Source: Methylibium sp. Root1272 (GTDB lineage Bacteria; Pseudomonadota; Gammaproteobacteria; Burkholderiales; Burkholderiaceae_C). Taken from it: a DNA stretch of 64,000 nt. The stretch lies in NCBI RefSeq assembly GCF_001425905.1, contig NZ_LMDY01000013.1, positions 63,194-127,193 on the forward strand, written 5' to 3'. The position numbers and the translations under genes were made by a program. Below, piece by piece: positions 42,445 to 52,351 of this stretch. The notes beneath the pieces were generated by a model. The model was not told the DNA's origin. It saw only the letters and a program-made list of their open reading frames with translations, and searched no databases. Within the stretch, counting starts at the first letter, position 1. Each line of letters starts with the position of its first letter.

Positions 42445-43554
42445 TCAGCCCGAGCCGGCGATCACGCCACCGCCGAGGCAGACCTCGCCGTCGTACAACA
42501 CCGCCGACTGCCCCGGCGTCACCGCCCATTGCGGCGCGCCGAAGTCGAGGAGGAAGGCGCCGTTCGCGCCCGGCGCCAGCACGCAGGGCGCGTCGGTCTG
42601 GCGGTAGCGGGTCTTCGCCGCCAGCGGGCCCGAGGCCGGCGGCGCGCCGGCGATCCAGCTCGCGTCGTCGGCCTCCAGGCGGCACGACTGCAGCCACGGA
42701 TGGTCGTGCCCCTGCACCACGTAGAGCGTGTTGCGCTCGAGGTCCTTGCGAGCGACGAACCACGGCTCGTGCGCGCCGCCGCCGCGCGGCGCGCCGCGCT
42801 CCTTCACCCCGCCGAGGCCGATGCCCTTGCGCTGGCCCAGCGTGTAGAACGACAGGCCCACGTGCTCGCCCAGCGTGCGTCCGCGGTCGTCCAGGATCGG
42901 ACCCGGCGCATGGGCCAGGTAGCGATTCAGGAACTCGCGGAACGGCCGCTCGCCGATGAAGCAGATGCCGGTCGAGTCCTTCTTCGCCGCCACCGGCAGC
43001 CGGATCTCGGCGGCCAGACGGCGCACCTCGGTCTTCGGCAGCTCGCCCACCGGGAACAACGTGCGCGACAGCTGGGCCTGGCTCAACCGGTGCAGGAAGT
43101 AGCTCTGGTCCTTGCTCGCGTCCAGCCCCTTGAGCAGTTGGTGGCAGCCGCCGATCTCGCGCACCCGGGCATAGTGTCCGGTGGCGATCTTGGCGGCGCC
43201 CAGGCGCATCGCGTGGTCCAGGAAGGCCTTGAACTTGATCTCGGCGTTGCACAGCACGTCGGGGTTGGGCGTGCGGCCGGCCTCGTACTCGCGCAGGAAC
43301 TCGGCGAACACGCGGTCCTTGTACTCGGCCGCGAAGTTGACGTGCTCGATCTCGATGCCGATCACGTCGGCCACGCTGGCGGCGTCGAGGAAGTCCTGGC
43401 GCGACGAGCAGTACTCGTCGTCATCGTCGTCTTCCCAGTTCTTCATGAACAGGCCCACCACCTCGTGGCCCTGCTGCTTGAGCAGCCAGGCACTGACCGC
43501 GGAATCGACACCGCCGCTCAGCCCGACCACCACCCTTTGCTTCTTTCCGCTCAT
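42445..43554 (-). CDS. mnmA: tRNA 2-thiouridine(34) synthase MnmA
   Basis: The 369-residue protein has the PP-loop [24 protein letters not shown], the active Cys in [12 protein letters not shown] and the second catalytic Cys in [13 protein letters not shown], and [10 protein letters not shown]. It makes 2-thiouridine at the wobble position of Lys, Glu and Gln tRNAs. It lies 2 bases after the NUDIX gene and probably shares its mRNA. Confidence 0.96.
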   Translation of the reverse strand: MSGKKQRVVVGLSGGVDSAVSAWLLKQQGHEVVGLFMKNWEDDDDDEYCSSRQDFLDAASVADVIGIEIEHVNFAAEYKDRVFAEFLREYEAGRTPNPDVLCNAEIKFKAFLDHAMRLGAAKIATGHYARVREIGGCHQLLKGLDASKDQSYFLHRLSQAQLSRTLFPVGELPKTEVRRLAAEIRLPVAAKKDSTGICFIGERPFREFLNRYLAHAPGPILDDRGRTLGEHVGLSFYTLGQRKGIGLGGVKERGAPRGGGAHEPWFVARKDLERNTLYVVQGHDHPWLQSCRLEADDASWIAGAPPASGPLAAKTRYRQTDAPCVLAPGANGAFLLDFGAPQWAVTPGQSAVLYDGEVCLGGGVIAGSG

Positions 43555-43556
43555 CC

Positions 43557-44048
43557 TCAGGATTTTTCCACCGGGTCGTAGAGACCGGGGTCGACGAAGA
43601 CCGTACCGAGCGGATGGCGAATGCCGGCCAGGTGGTCGTCGACATTGCGCTGCAGCGCCGGGCTGCGGTGGCGGTGGGCGTTGGCGCGGATCTCCTCGGG
43701 CGTCATCCACAGCGTGCGCAGGATGCCCTTGTCGAGCGCGCGGCCGGGCACGGGGTCACCGACGCTGCCGCAGTAGGAGAAGCGCAGGTAGGTCACGTCC
43801 TCGTTGCGGGCGCTGCGGATGAAGCGCGACATGTAGACGCCGAGCAGCGCCGTCGGGGTGAACACGCAGGCCGTTTCCTCGAGCACCTCGCGCACCACCG
43901 CCTCGAGCAGCGACTCCCCCGGATCGAGATGGCCGGCCGGCTGGTTGAGGCAGATGCCCTCGGGCGTCTGCTCCTCCACCAGCAGGAAGCGGCCCTGGTT
44001 TTCGATGACCGCAGCCACGGTCACGGCGGGTTTCCATCTTTGTTTCAT
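43557..44048 (-). CDS. NUDIX hydrolase
   Basis: The 163-residue protein has the Nudix box ([20 protein letters not shown], then TACVF). Only the Gly of the final GU pair is replaced by Cys/Ala; the catalytic REVLEE is intact. The start is [18 protein letters not shown], as in the MutT/NudJ group. It may hydrolyse a nucleoside diphosphate derivative or, like NudJ (YmfB), thiamine-type pyrophosphates; E. coli nudJ also precedes mnmA, which supports NudJ. It starts 78 bases from the divergent pnt operon. Confidence 0.9.
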   Translation of the reverse strand: MKQRWKPAVTVAAVIENQGRFLLVEEQTPEGICLNQPAGHLDPGESLLEAVVREVLEETACVFTPTALLGVYMSRFIRSARNEDVTYLRFSYCGSVGDPVPGRALDKGILRTLWMTPEEIRANAHRHRSPALQRNVDDHLAGIRHPLGTVFVDPGLYDPVEKS

Positions 44049-44126
44049 GCACGATCGTAAGGGGGACGGTCTCCGGATTGTGTAAGCTCCGCCCCCAAAC
44101 ACAACAAGCCCTGAGGAGGCAGCACC

Positions 44127-45241
<1,115 letters not shown>

Positions 45242-45245
<4 letters not shown>

Positions 45246-45604
45246 ATCGCCTGATGCTCCGCGCGAAGCTCCATCGCGCCACGGTCACCGAGGCCGACCT
45301 GCACTACGAGGGCTCGTGCGGCATCGATGCCGCGCTGCTCGAAGCCGCCGACATGCGCGAGTTCGAGCAGATCGAGCTCTACAACGTCAACAACGGCGAG
45401 CGCTTCTCCACCTACATCATCCCGGCGCCACCGGGCTCGGGCGTGATCTCGCTCAACGGCGCCGCGGCCCGCAAGGCCCACGTCGGCGACCTGCTGATCA
45501 TCTGCACCTACGCGCCGATGAACGAGAACGAGGTCGCCGCCCACAAGCCCAAGGTCGTGCTGCTCGGAGCGGGCAACCGCATCGAGTCGGTCCGCAAGTT
45601 CTGA
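45242..45604 (+). CDS. panD: Aspartate 1-decarboxylase
   Basis: The 120-residue protein has the self-processing site YEGSCGID (cleavage between Gly24 and Ser25 gives the pyruvoyl group), plus the catalytic Lys9 ([10 protein letters not shown]), Arg54 region ([12 protein letters not shown]) and Tyr58. It makes beta-alanine for pantothenate and CoA. It lies inside the pnt operon between pntAA (4-base overlap) and pntAB (18 bases), a striking position. Confidence 0.95.
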
Positions 45605-45622
45605 TTGCCAGGAGACAACAAG

Positions 45623-45943
45623 ATGGACATCGTCAGTCCCACCATCCTCAACCTGATCATCTTCGTGCTGGCCATCTACGTCGGCTACCACGTGGTGTGG
45701 ACCGTCACGCCGGCGCTGCACACGCCGCTGATGGCGGTGACCAACGCCATCTCGGCCATCGTGATCGTCGGCGCGATGCTCGCCGCCGCGCTGACCGAGA
45801 CCGGCCTGGGCAAGACCATGGGCGTGCTGGCGGTGGCGCTGGCTGCGGTGAACATCTTCGGCGGCTTCCTCGTCACGCGACGCATGCTGGAGATGTTCAA
45901 GAAGAAGGACAAGAAGCCCGCAGCGACGGCGCAGGGGAAATAA
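45623..45943 (+). CDS. pntAB: NAD(P) transhydrogenase subunit alpha part 2
   Basis: The 106-residue membrane part of the alpha subunit has three helices: ILNLIIFVLAIYVGYHVVW, TPLMAVTNAISAIVIVGAML and GKTMGVLAVALAAVNIFGGF, with HTPLMAVTNAISAI the family signature. It forms part of the proton channel. AGGAGA lies 7 bases before the ATG. It follows panD and precedes pntB by 3 bases. Confidence 0.94.
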   Translation: MDIVSPTILNLIIFVLAIYVGYHVVWTVTPALHTPLMAVTNAISAIVIVGAMLAAALTETGLGKTMGVLAVALAAVNIFGGFLVTRRMLEMFKKKDKKPAATAQGK

Positions 45944-45946
45944 GCC

Positions 45947-47368
45947 ATGAGCCTCAATCTCGTCACCCTGCTCTACCTGGTCGCCAGCATCTGCTTCATC
46001 CAGGCCTTGAAGGGCCTGAGCCACCCGACCACCTCGATCCGCGGCAACCTGTTCGGCATGGTCGGCATGGCGATCGCCACGCTGACCACCGCCGCGCTGA
46101 TCGTGAAGCTGGCCGGCTCGGCCCTCGGGCTGGGCTGGGTCCTGGTCGGCCTGGTGGTCGGCGGCGGCTACGGCGCGTGGCGCGCCAAGACCGTCGAGAT
46201 GACCAAGATGCCCGAGCTGGTGGCCTTCTTCCACAGCATGATCGGCCTGGCGGCGGTGTTCATCGCGGTCGCAGCGGCGGTCGAGCCCTGGGCCTTCGGC
46301 ATCGTCGAGAAGGGCGGCGCGGTGCCGGTCGGCAACCGCGTCGAGCTGGCGCTGGGCGCGGCCATCGGCGCGATCACCTTCAGCGGTTCGGTGATCGCCT
46401 TCGGCAAGCTCTCGGGCAGCTACAAGTTCCGCCTGTTCCAGGGCGCGCCGGTGGTGTTCAAGGGCCAGCATGCACTGAACGCCGTGCTCGGCCTGGCGCT
46501 GCTGTTCTTCATCGTCGGCTACGCGATCAGCGAGTCCAAGCTGGACTTCGCGCTGCTGCTGGCGCTGGCCTTCGTGATCGGCGTGACCATCATCATCCCG
46601 ATCGGCGGGGCCGACATGCCGGTGGTGGTGTCGATGCTCAACAGCTACTCGGGCTGGGCGGCCGCGGGCATCGGCTTCAGCCTGAACAACAGCATGCTGA
46701 TCATCGCCGGCTCGCTGGTGGGCAGCTCGGGCGCGATCCTGAGCTACATCATGTGCAAGGCGATGAACCGCTCGTTCTTCAACGTGATCCTGGGCGGCTT
46801 CGGCGGCGATGCCACGGCCGCCACGGCCGGCAAGACCGAGGCCCGGCCCGTCAAGAGCGGCAGCGCCGACGACGCGGCCTTCGTGCTGGGCAATGCCGAG
46901 ACGGTGGTGATCGTGCCGGGCTACGGCCTGGCGGTGGCGCGCGCGCAGCATGCGGTCAAGGAGCTGGCCGAGAAGCTCACGCACAAGGGCGTGACGGTCA
47001 AGTACGCGATCCATCCGGTGGCCGGGCGCATGCCGGGGCACATGAACGTGCTGCTGGCCGAGGCCGAGGTGCCCTACGACCAGGTGTTCGAGATGGAGGA
47101 CATCAACGGCGAGTTCGGCCAGGCCGACGTGGCCATCATCCTGGGCGCCAACGACGTGGTGAACCCGGCGGCGATGACCAAGGGCAGCCCGATCTACGGC
47201 ATGCCCATCCTCGAGGCCTACAAGGCCAAGACGATCATCGTCAACAAGCGCTCGATGGCCGCCGGCTACGCGGGCCTGGACAACGAGCTGTTCTACATGG
47301 ACAAGACCATGATGGTCTTCGGCGATGCCAAGAAGGTCGTCGAGGACATGGTCAAGGCCATCGAGTGA
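45947..47368 (+). CDS. pntB: NAD(P) transhydrogenase subunit beta
   Basis: The 473-residue protein has about nine membrane helices (dII) and a C-terminal NADP-binding dIII domain: VVIVPGYGLAVARAQHAVKE, YAIHPVAGRMPGHMNVLLAE, VPYDQVFEMEDINGEF and IILGANDVVNPAA. It couples proton influx to NADPH formation. The TAA of pntAB and ATG are 3 bases apart. It ends the operon; a weak hairpin (AGCCCG...CGGGCT, about 47425) follows without a T-run. Confidence 0.96.
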   Translation: MSLNLVTLLYLVASICFIQALKGLSHPTTSIRGNLFGMVGMAIATLTTAALIVKLAGSALGLGWVLVGLVVGGGYGAWRAKTVEMTKMPELVAFFHSMIGLAAVFIAVAAAVEPWAFGIVEKGGAVPVGNRVELALGAAIGAITFSGSVIAFGKLSGSYKFRLFQGAPVVFKGQHALNAVLGLALLFFIVGYAISESKLDFALLLALAFVIGVTIIIPIGGADMPVVVSMLNSYSGWAAAGIGFSLNNSMLIIAGSLVGSSGAILSYIMCKAMNRSFFNVILGGFGGDATAATAGKTEARPVKSGSADDAAFVLGNAETVVIVPGYGLAVARAQHAVKELAEKLTHKGVTVKYAIHPVAGRMPGHMNVLLAEAEVPYDQVFEMEDINGEFGQADVAIILGANDVVNPAAMTKGSPIYGMPILEAYKAKTIIVNKRSMAAGYAGLDNELFYMDKTMMVFGDAKKVVEDMVKAIE

Positions 47369-47475
47369 GCCGCGGCCGCGGGGCCGCGCGGCCTCTCTCG
47401 AAGGGGTGGCGCCAACGGCCCTAGACAGCCCGCTCCAGCACGGGCTATCGCATTCCCTGAGAGGAGCCCTGTCAG

Positions 47476-47500
47476 CGCGAAGTCAGAATGACTTTTCGCG
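47476..47500. promoter_or_regulatory. Palindrome just before fadD
   Basis: AAGTCA - GAA - TGACTT is a perfect inverted repeat (47480-47494), extended by CGCG on each side. It ends 14 bases before the fadD ATG. It may be the operator of a fatty-acid regulator or a hairpin near the ribosome-binding site. Confidence 0.45.
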
Positions 47501-47513
47501 TATGGAGCTGCCC

Positions 47514-49187
47514 ATGGACCCGATCTGGCTCAAGCACTACCCGGCCGGCGTGCCGCACGCCATCGACGTTGCGCAGTACCCGTCACTGGTCGCGCTGATC
47601 GACGACAGCTTCAAGAAGTTCAGCAGCCTGTCGGCCTACAAGTTCATGGGCAAGGCGTTCAGCTTCGCCCAGGTCGACGAGATGTCGCGCTCGTTCGCGG
47701 CCTACCTGCAGACGCTGGGCCTGGCCGCTGGCGACCGCGTCGCGGTGATGATGCCCAACGTGCCCCAGTACCCGGTCGCCGTGGCCGCCATCCTGCGTGC
47801 CGGCTACGTGGTGGTCAACGTCAACCCGCTGTACACGCCGCGCGAGCTGGAGCACCAGCTCAAGGATTCGGGCGCGAAGGCCATCGTGATCATCGAGAAC
47901 TTCGCGCACGTGCTGCAGAAGGTGATGTCGGCGGTGCCGTCGAAGAAGGTGGTGGTCACGGCGCTCGGCGACCTGCTGGGCTTCCCGAAGTCGCTGATCG
48001 TCAACACCGTCGTGCGCAAGCTGAAGAAGATGGTGCCGGCGTTCGAGCTGCCCGGCGCGGTGCGCTTCAACGACGCGCTGGCCGCCGGCCGCGGCAAGTC
48101 GTACACGCCGGCCAGGGTGGGGCCGGACGACATCGCCGTGCTGCAGTACACCGGCGGCACCACCGGCGTGAGCAAGGGCGCCGTGCTGCTGCACCGTCAC
48201 CTGGTCGCCAACATCCTGCAGTCCGAGGCCTGGTACCAGCCGGCCTTGAAGCACATCCCGGCCGGCGAGCAGATCAACACCGTGTGCGCGCTGCCGATCT
48301 ATCACATCTTCGGCTTCAACACGAACATGATGCTGGGCCTGCGCATGGGCGGCTGCAACATCCTGATCGCCAACCCGCGCGACCTGCCGGCGATGTTCAA
48401 GCAGCTCAAGGGCCAGCGCATCCACAGCTTTCCGGCGGTGAACACGCTGTTCAACGCGATGGCGCATCACGCCGACTTCGGCAGCGTCGACTGGAGTCAC
48501 CTGAAGATCTCGGTCGGCGGCGGCATGGCGGTGCAGAGCGCCACCGCCAAGCTGTGGCTCGAGAAGACCGGCTGCCCCATCGTCGAGGGCTACGGCCTGT
48601 CGGAGACCTCGCCGTCGGCGACCTGCAACCCGGTCGACAGCACCGCCTACAGCGGCAACATCGGCCTGCCGATGCCCAACACCGAGCTGAAGCTGATCGA
48701 CGACGACGGCAACGAAGTGCCGCTGGGCACGCCGGGCGAGATCGCGATCAAGGGCCCGCAGGTGATGGCCGGCTACTGGCAGCGGCCGGACGAGACCGCG
48801 AAGGCGATGACGGCCGACGGCTACTTCCGCTCGGGCGACATCGGGGTGGTCGACGAGCGCGGCTACTTCAGGATCGTCGACCGCAAGAAGGACATGATCC
48901 TGGTGAGCGGCTTCAACGTCTACCCGAACGAGGTCGAGGAAGTGGTGACGCAGATGCCCGGCGTGCTGGAGTGCGCCGCGATCGGCGTGGCCGACGCCAA
49001 GTGCGGCGAGGCGGTCAAGCTCGTGATCGTGCGCAGCGATCCCGCGGTGACCGAGGCCCAGGTGCGCACCTACTGCGAGGCCAACCTGACCGGCTACAAG
49101 CGACCGAAGACCGTCGAGTTCCGCACCGAACTGCCCAAGACGCCGGTCGGCAAGATCCTGCGCCGCGAGCTGCGCGACAAGGCCTGA
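47514..49187 (+). CDS. fadD: Long-chain fatty acid-CoA ligase
   Basis: The 557-residue AMP-forming ligase has the P-loop-like YTGGTTGVSKGAVLLHRHL, the acyl gate region PIYHIFGFN, EGYGLSETSP, the FACS motif DGYFRSGDIGVVDERGYFRI-type segment and RKKDMILVSGFNVYP, and C-terminal catalytic Lys in LPKTPVGKILRREL. It activates fatty acids to acyl-CoA. Length matches FadD (561). GGAG lies 6 bases before the ATG at 47514. An ATG at 47502 is less likely. Confidence 0.94.
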   Translation: MDPIWLKHYPAGVPHAIDVAQYPSLVALIDDSFKKFSSLSAYKFMGKAFSFAQVDEMSRSFAAYLQTLGLAAGDRVAVMMPNVPQYPVAVAAILRAGYVVVNVNPLYTPRELEHQLKDSGAKAIVIIENFAHVLQKVMSAVPSKKVVVTALGDLLGFPKSLIVNTVVRKLKKMVPAFELPGAVRFNDALAAGRGKSYTPARVGPDDIAVLQYTGGTTGVSKGAVLLHRHLVANILQSEAWYQPALKHIPAGEQINTVCALPIYHIFGFNTNMMLGLRMGGCNILIANPRDLPAMFKQLKGQRIHSFPAVNTLFNAMAHHADFGSVDWSHLKISVGGGMAVQSATAKLWLEKTGCPIVEGYGLSETSPSATCNPVDSTAYSGNIGLPMPNTELKLIDDDGNEVPLGTPGEIAIKGPQVMAGYWQRPDETAKAMTADGYFRSGDIGVVDERGYFRIVDRKKDMILVSGFNVYPNEVEEVVTQMPGVLECAAIGVADAKCGEAVKLVIVRSDPAVTEAQVRTYCEANLTGYKRPKTVEFRTELPKTPVGKILRRELRDKA

Positions 49188-49317
49188 GCCCCGGCGCCAC
49201 GGCGTGCGCCGTGTCACGAGCTCCGATCTTTTGCCACTCACCGCGGCACGCCAGCCGATGGCGGCCCGTACACTGCGCGCTGAATCGTATCGAGGCAGAG
49301 CAAGCTGTTGATGCACG

Positions 49318-49830
49318 ATGGCCGATCGCTACACGAAGACTGAGACGGGCCGAGCCGAGATCCGCGCCCGCGTGCATGCGCTGACGCGCACCGCGCGCAA
49401 TCTGCTGCTGATCATCGATCCCAGCAGGGACGGCGCGAACTGGGTGTCGATGGTGCAAGGTGCCAGCGCCGCAGACCTGCAGACGCTCGTCGATGCCGGC
49501 CTCGTGAGCCTGCTCGGTGGCCCGAGCGTCGCACCCAGCGTGCCGCCGGCCGAGCCCGAACCGTCCGCCACCTCCAGCGCGGCTCCCACCACCGGCTCGG
49601 GTGCGCTGGAGGCCTCGTCGCTGTCCTATTCGGACCTCTACGACCTGCTGCCCAGCCTGGCGAAGCAGCACCTCGGCCTGATGAAGGGCTACCGCTTCGT
49701 GCTGGCGATCGAGAAGGCCGACGGCCTGGCCGGCCTGCAATTGGTGGCCCGCGACCTGCTGGCCGAGATCGAGCGCGCCAAGGGGGCCGCGGTGGCGCGC
49801 TCCGCGCGGCGCGCCTTGCTGCTGCCCTGA
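49318..49830 (+). CDS. Hypothetical protein with a low-complexity linker
   Basis: The 170-residue product has an N-terminal helical domain with LTRTARNLLLIIDPSRDG and ASAADLQTLVDAGLV, a Pro/Ser/Ala/Thr linker (about 65-98), and a C-terminal helical part (LYDLLPSLAKQHLGLMKGYR, LVARDLLAEIERAKG). I recognise no domain. It is 29 bases before mtnN on the same strand. It has no signal peptide. Confidence 0.65.
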   Translation: MADRYTKTETGRAEIRARVHALTRTARNLLLIIDPSRDGANWVSMVQGASAADLQTLVDAGLVSLLGGPSVAPSVPPAEPEPSATSSAAPTTGSGALEASSLSYSDLYDLLPSLAKQHLGLMKGYRFVLAIEKADGLAGLQLVARDLLAEIERAKGAAVARSARRALLLP

Positions 49831-49859
49831 ACGGCGGCACGCACCGACAGGATCCCGCG

Positions 49860-50621
49860 ATGGGGTTGCGCTTCGCTCTCGTCGCGGCCCTCGAAGAAGA
49901 GCTGCGCACGTTGCTCGCAGCGCTGCAATCGCCCGTGACGGAGCACCATGCCGGCCGGGCCTTCCACCGCGGCCGGCTCGACGGCCATGACGTGGTGCTG
50001 GTGCGTTCGGGCATCGGCAAGGTGGCCGCGGCCACCACCGCGCTGCTGCTGGCCGACCGCTACGGCGTCGATGCGCTGGTGTTCACCGGCGTGGCCGGTG
50101 CGTTGCAGCCCGGGGCGTCGATCGGTGACGTGGTCGTCGCGCGCGAGCTGCTGCAGCACGACATGGACGCCTCGCCGCTGTTTCCGCGCCACGAGGTGCC
50201 GCTGACCGGCCGCTCGCGCTTCCCGACCGATGCCGACCTGAGCGACGCACTGGCGCGGGCCGCGCGCGACGCGCTGGAGGTCGAGCGCATCGGGCTCGAT
50301 TCCAGCTTCGCCGCGCTCGGCATCGATCGACCGCGCGTGCACGAGGGCCTGGTGGTCAGCGGCGACCGTTTCGTCGCCACCTCGCTCGAGCGCACCGCCC
50401 TGCGCACCGAGCTGCCGGATGCGTTGGCGGTGGAGATGGAAGGGGCGGCGGTGGCCCAGGTCTGCCACGACTGCGATCTGCCGTTCGCGGTGCTGCGCAC
50501 GCTGTCCGATTGCGCCGACGACAGCGCGCACGTGGACTTCGGCCGTTTCGTCGCCGAAGTGGCCGGCCCGCTGGGCGCGGCCATCGTGCGCACCTGGCTG
50601 CGCCGCGTCGAACCGGCGTGA
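49860..50621 (+). CDS. mtnN: 5'-methylthioadenosine/S-adenosylhomocysteine nucleosidase
   Basis: The 253-residue phosphorylase-fold protein has FALVAALEEELRTLLAAL, VRSGIGKVAAATTALLL, FTGVAGALQPGASIGDVVVA, and the nucleosidase signature EMEGAAVAQVCHDCDLPF followed by LRTLSDCADDSAHVDF (catalytic Asp in SDCAD). It hydrolyses MTA and SAH, recycling by-products of SAM use. Its stop overlaps the GTG of the next gene. Confidence 0.92.
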   Translation: MGLRFALVAALEEELRTLLAALQSPVTEHHAGRAFHRGRLDGHDVVLVRSGIGKVAAATTALLLADRYGVDALVFTGVAGALQPGASIGDVVVARELLQHDMDASPLFPRHEVPLTGRSRFPTDADLSDALARAARDALEVERIGLDSSFAALGIDRPRVHEGLVVSGDRFVATSLERTALRTELPDALAVEMEGAAVAQVCHDCDLPFAVLRTLSDCADDSAHVDFGRFVAEVAGPLGAAIVRTWLRRVEPA

Positions 50622-51133
50622 ACCGCGCCCTAGCCCGGCTGGGGCGCGGCCTGCGCGCCGTCGCCGGCGTCCCGGTCGTGCTGCTGATCCTGTTCGAGGA
50701 GTGGGGCTGGCGTCCGCTGTCGCGCGCGCTCGGCCGCCTGGCGCGCTGGCCACCGATCGCGCGCCTGGAAGACCGCCTGCGGCAGGTGCCGCCGCCGATC
50801 GCGCTGGCCCTGTTCCTCACGCCGACGCTGGGACTGCTGCCCGTCAAGCTGCTCGCGCTGTGGCTCGTCCACGCCGGTCAGGCGGGGCTGGGCCTGGCGC
50901 TGATCGTCGCGGCCAAGCTGCTCGGGACCGCCCTGCTCGGCCGCCTGTTCGTGCTGACCGAGCCGCAGCTGCGCCACTACCGCTGGCTGGCGCACGCGCT
51001 CGACGCCTGGTCGGCCTACAAGCAGCGCGTCAAGGCCTGGTGGCGTTCGACGGCGGTCGCGCGGGCCGCCACGCGCGTCGCCGCCGCCTGGCGCCAGCTC
51101 TGGCGTCGCTGGCGGGCCCGCCGCTGCGGCTGA
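50618..51133 (+). CDS. Membrane protein of unknown function, downstream of mtnN
   Basis: The 171-residue product starts at GTG overlapping the mtnN stop (GTGA). It has two to three hydrophobic segments (AVAGVPVVLLILFEEWGW, PIALALFLTPTLGLLPVKLL, LGLALIVAAKLLGTALLGRL) and an Arg-rich C-terminus. The PVKLLALWLVHAGQ pattern is seen in conserved proteins of alpha- and betaproteobacteria without known function. It may be translated with mtnN. Confidence 0.75.
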   Translation: MNRALARLGRGLRAVAGVPVVLLILFEEWGWRPLSRALGRLARWPPIARLEDRLRQVPPPIALALFLTPTLGLLPVKLLALWLVHAGQAGLGLALIVAAKLLGTALLGRLFVLTEPQLRHYRWLAHALDAWSAYKQRVKAWWRSTAVARAATRVAAAWRQLWRRWRARRCG

Positions 51134-51149
51134 ACGGACGGACGCGCCG

Positions 51150-51917
51150 TCAGCCCGGCAGCCAGCGCGCCAGCCACGGCAGCAGCAGCGCTCCGGCGAT
51201 GCCGTGCAGGCCCATCGCCAGGCTGGCATAGGCGCCGGCGCGCGGATTGATCGACCAGGCGCGTGCCGTGCCGATGCCGTGCGCGGCGAGCCCGACCGCG
51301 AAGCCGCGCGCCGCCCAGTCGCGCACCCCCATCGCGTTGAGCAACGGCGTGACGATCAGCGCACCGACGATGCCGGTCGTCACCGCGAACACCGCCGCCA
51401 GCGTGGCCGAGCCGCCAATGCGCTCGGCAATGCCCATCGCGATCGGCGCCGTCACCGATTTCGGCAACAGCGACGCCAGGATCAGCTTCGATCCGCCCAG
51501 CGCCCAGGCCGTGCCGAGCGCCACCGCGATCGAAGCCGCGGCCCCCAGCAGCAGCGCGAGCAGCAAGGTCCCGGCGCGGGCCCGCAGCTCCGGCCACAGC
51601 CGCGCCAGCGGCACCGCCAGCGCGACCGTCGCGGTGCCGAGCAGGAAATGCACGAACTGCGCGCCCTCGAAGTAGCGCCGGTAGGGCGTTCCGGTCAGCG
51701 CGAGCACTGCGATGATCGCCAGCACCGACCACAGCACCGGATTGGCCAGCGGATGGCGCCCGCTGCGCGCCGACACGCGCTCGGCGATCACATAGGCGCC
51801 CAAGGTCAGCGTCAGCCCGAACAGCGGCGTCGCGGCCAGGTAGACCCACACCTCGGCCAGCGGCTCCAGCGCGCCGCTCAGGCCGACCGGCAGCGTCAGC
51901 GCACGAGGCTCGCTCAT
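51150..51917 (-). CDS. LrgB/CidB-family membrane protein
   Basis: The 255-residue protein has about eight hydrophobic segments and the LrgB signature: SLLPKSVTAPIAMGIAERIGG, FAVTTGIVGALIVTPLLNAMG and GLAAHGIGTARAWSINPRAGA. LrgAB/CidAB proteins are holin-like or carry metabolites such as pyruvate or glycolate. The ATG overlaps the stop of the LrgA gene (ATGA). The two form an operon. Confidence 0.92.
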   Translation of the reverse strand: MSEPRALTLPVGLSGALEPLAEVWVYLAATPLFGLTLTLGAYVIAERVSARSGRHPLANPVLWSVLAIIAVLALTGTPYRRYFEGAQFVHFLLGTATVALAVPLARLWPELRARAGTLLLALLLGAAASIAVALGTAWALGGSKLILASLLPKSVTAPIAMGIAERIGGSATLAAVFAVTTGIVGALIVTPLLNAMGVRDWAARGFAVGLAAHGIGTARAWSINPRAGAYASLAMGLHGIAGALLLPWLARWLPG

Positions 51918-52291
51918 GGCGCCGGCGCCTTGTCGTCGGCGTCGTCCGACCCCAGCCGGCGCGACAGGAACCACGCCGTCACGGCGATGGCCGCGGCGGT
52001 GCTGGCCACCAGCGCCACCACCCACGCCAGACCCTCGCGCACCAGCGGCTCCCAGTACAGCATCACGCCGACGGCCGCCGGGATGAAGAAGATCGACAGA
52101 TGGGCCAGCAGGCCGTCGGCGGCCTGCTCGAGCGGCGCCCAGGCCGGCTTGCGCAGGCGCTGACGCAGCAGCAGGCCGGCGAGCAGCAGCACCAGCCCGA
52201 TCACCGGCCCGGGCACCGGCGCGTGCGTGAGCTGCGCGATCGCCTCGCCGAGCGACTGGAACAGCAACAGCGCGGCCAGGCCCTGGATCAT
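51914..52291 (-). CDS. LrgA/CidA-family holin-like protein
   Basis: The 125-residue protein has four hydrophobic segments: QGLAALLLFQSLGEAIAQLT, PVPGPVIGLVLLLAGLLL, LSIFFIPAAVGVMLYW and WVVALVASTAAAIAVTAWFL. The PGPVIGLVLL and IFFIPAAVG motifs mark LrgA/CidA. It is co-translated with the LrgB gene. Confidence 0.9.
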   Translation of the reverse strand: MIQGLAALLLFQSLGEAIAQLTHAPVPGPVIGLVLLLAGLLLRQRLRKPAWAPLEQAADGLLAHLSIFFIPAAVGVMLYWEPLVREGLAWVVALVASTAAAIAVTAWFLSRRLGSDDADDKAPAP

Positions 52292-52351
52292 GGTCGACCG
52301 CGGCGTGCGGGCCGGGATGGAGGAAACGAGGCCGCCGGAGGCTCCATGAGC

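Noticed and set aside
47425-47444. Hairpin AGCCCG...CGGGCT after pntB as an intrinsic terminator
   Set aside because: The stem is only 6 bp and no T-run follows on either strand.
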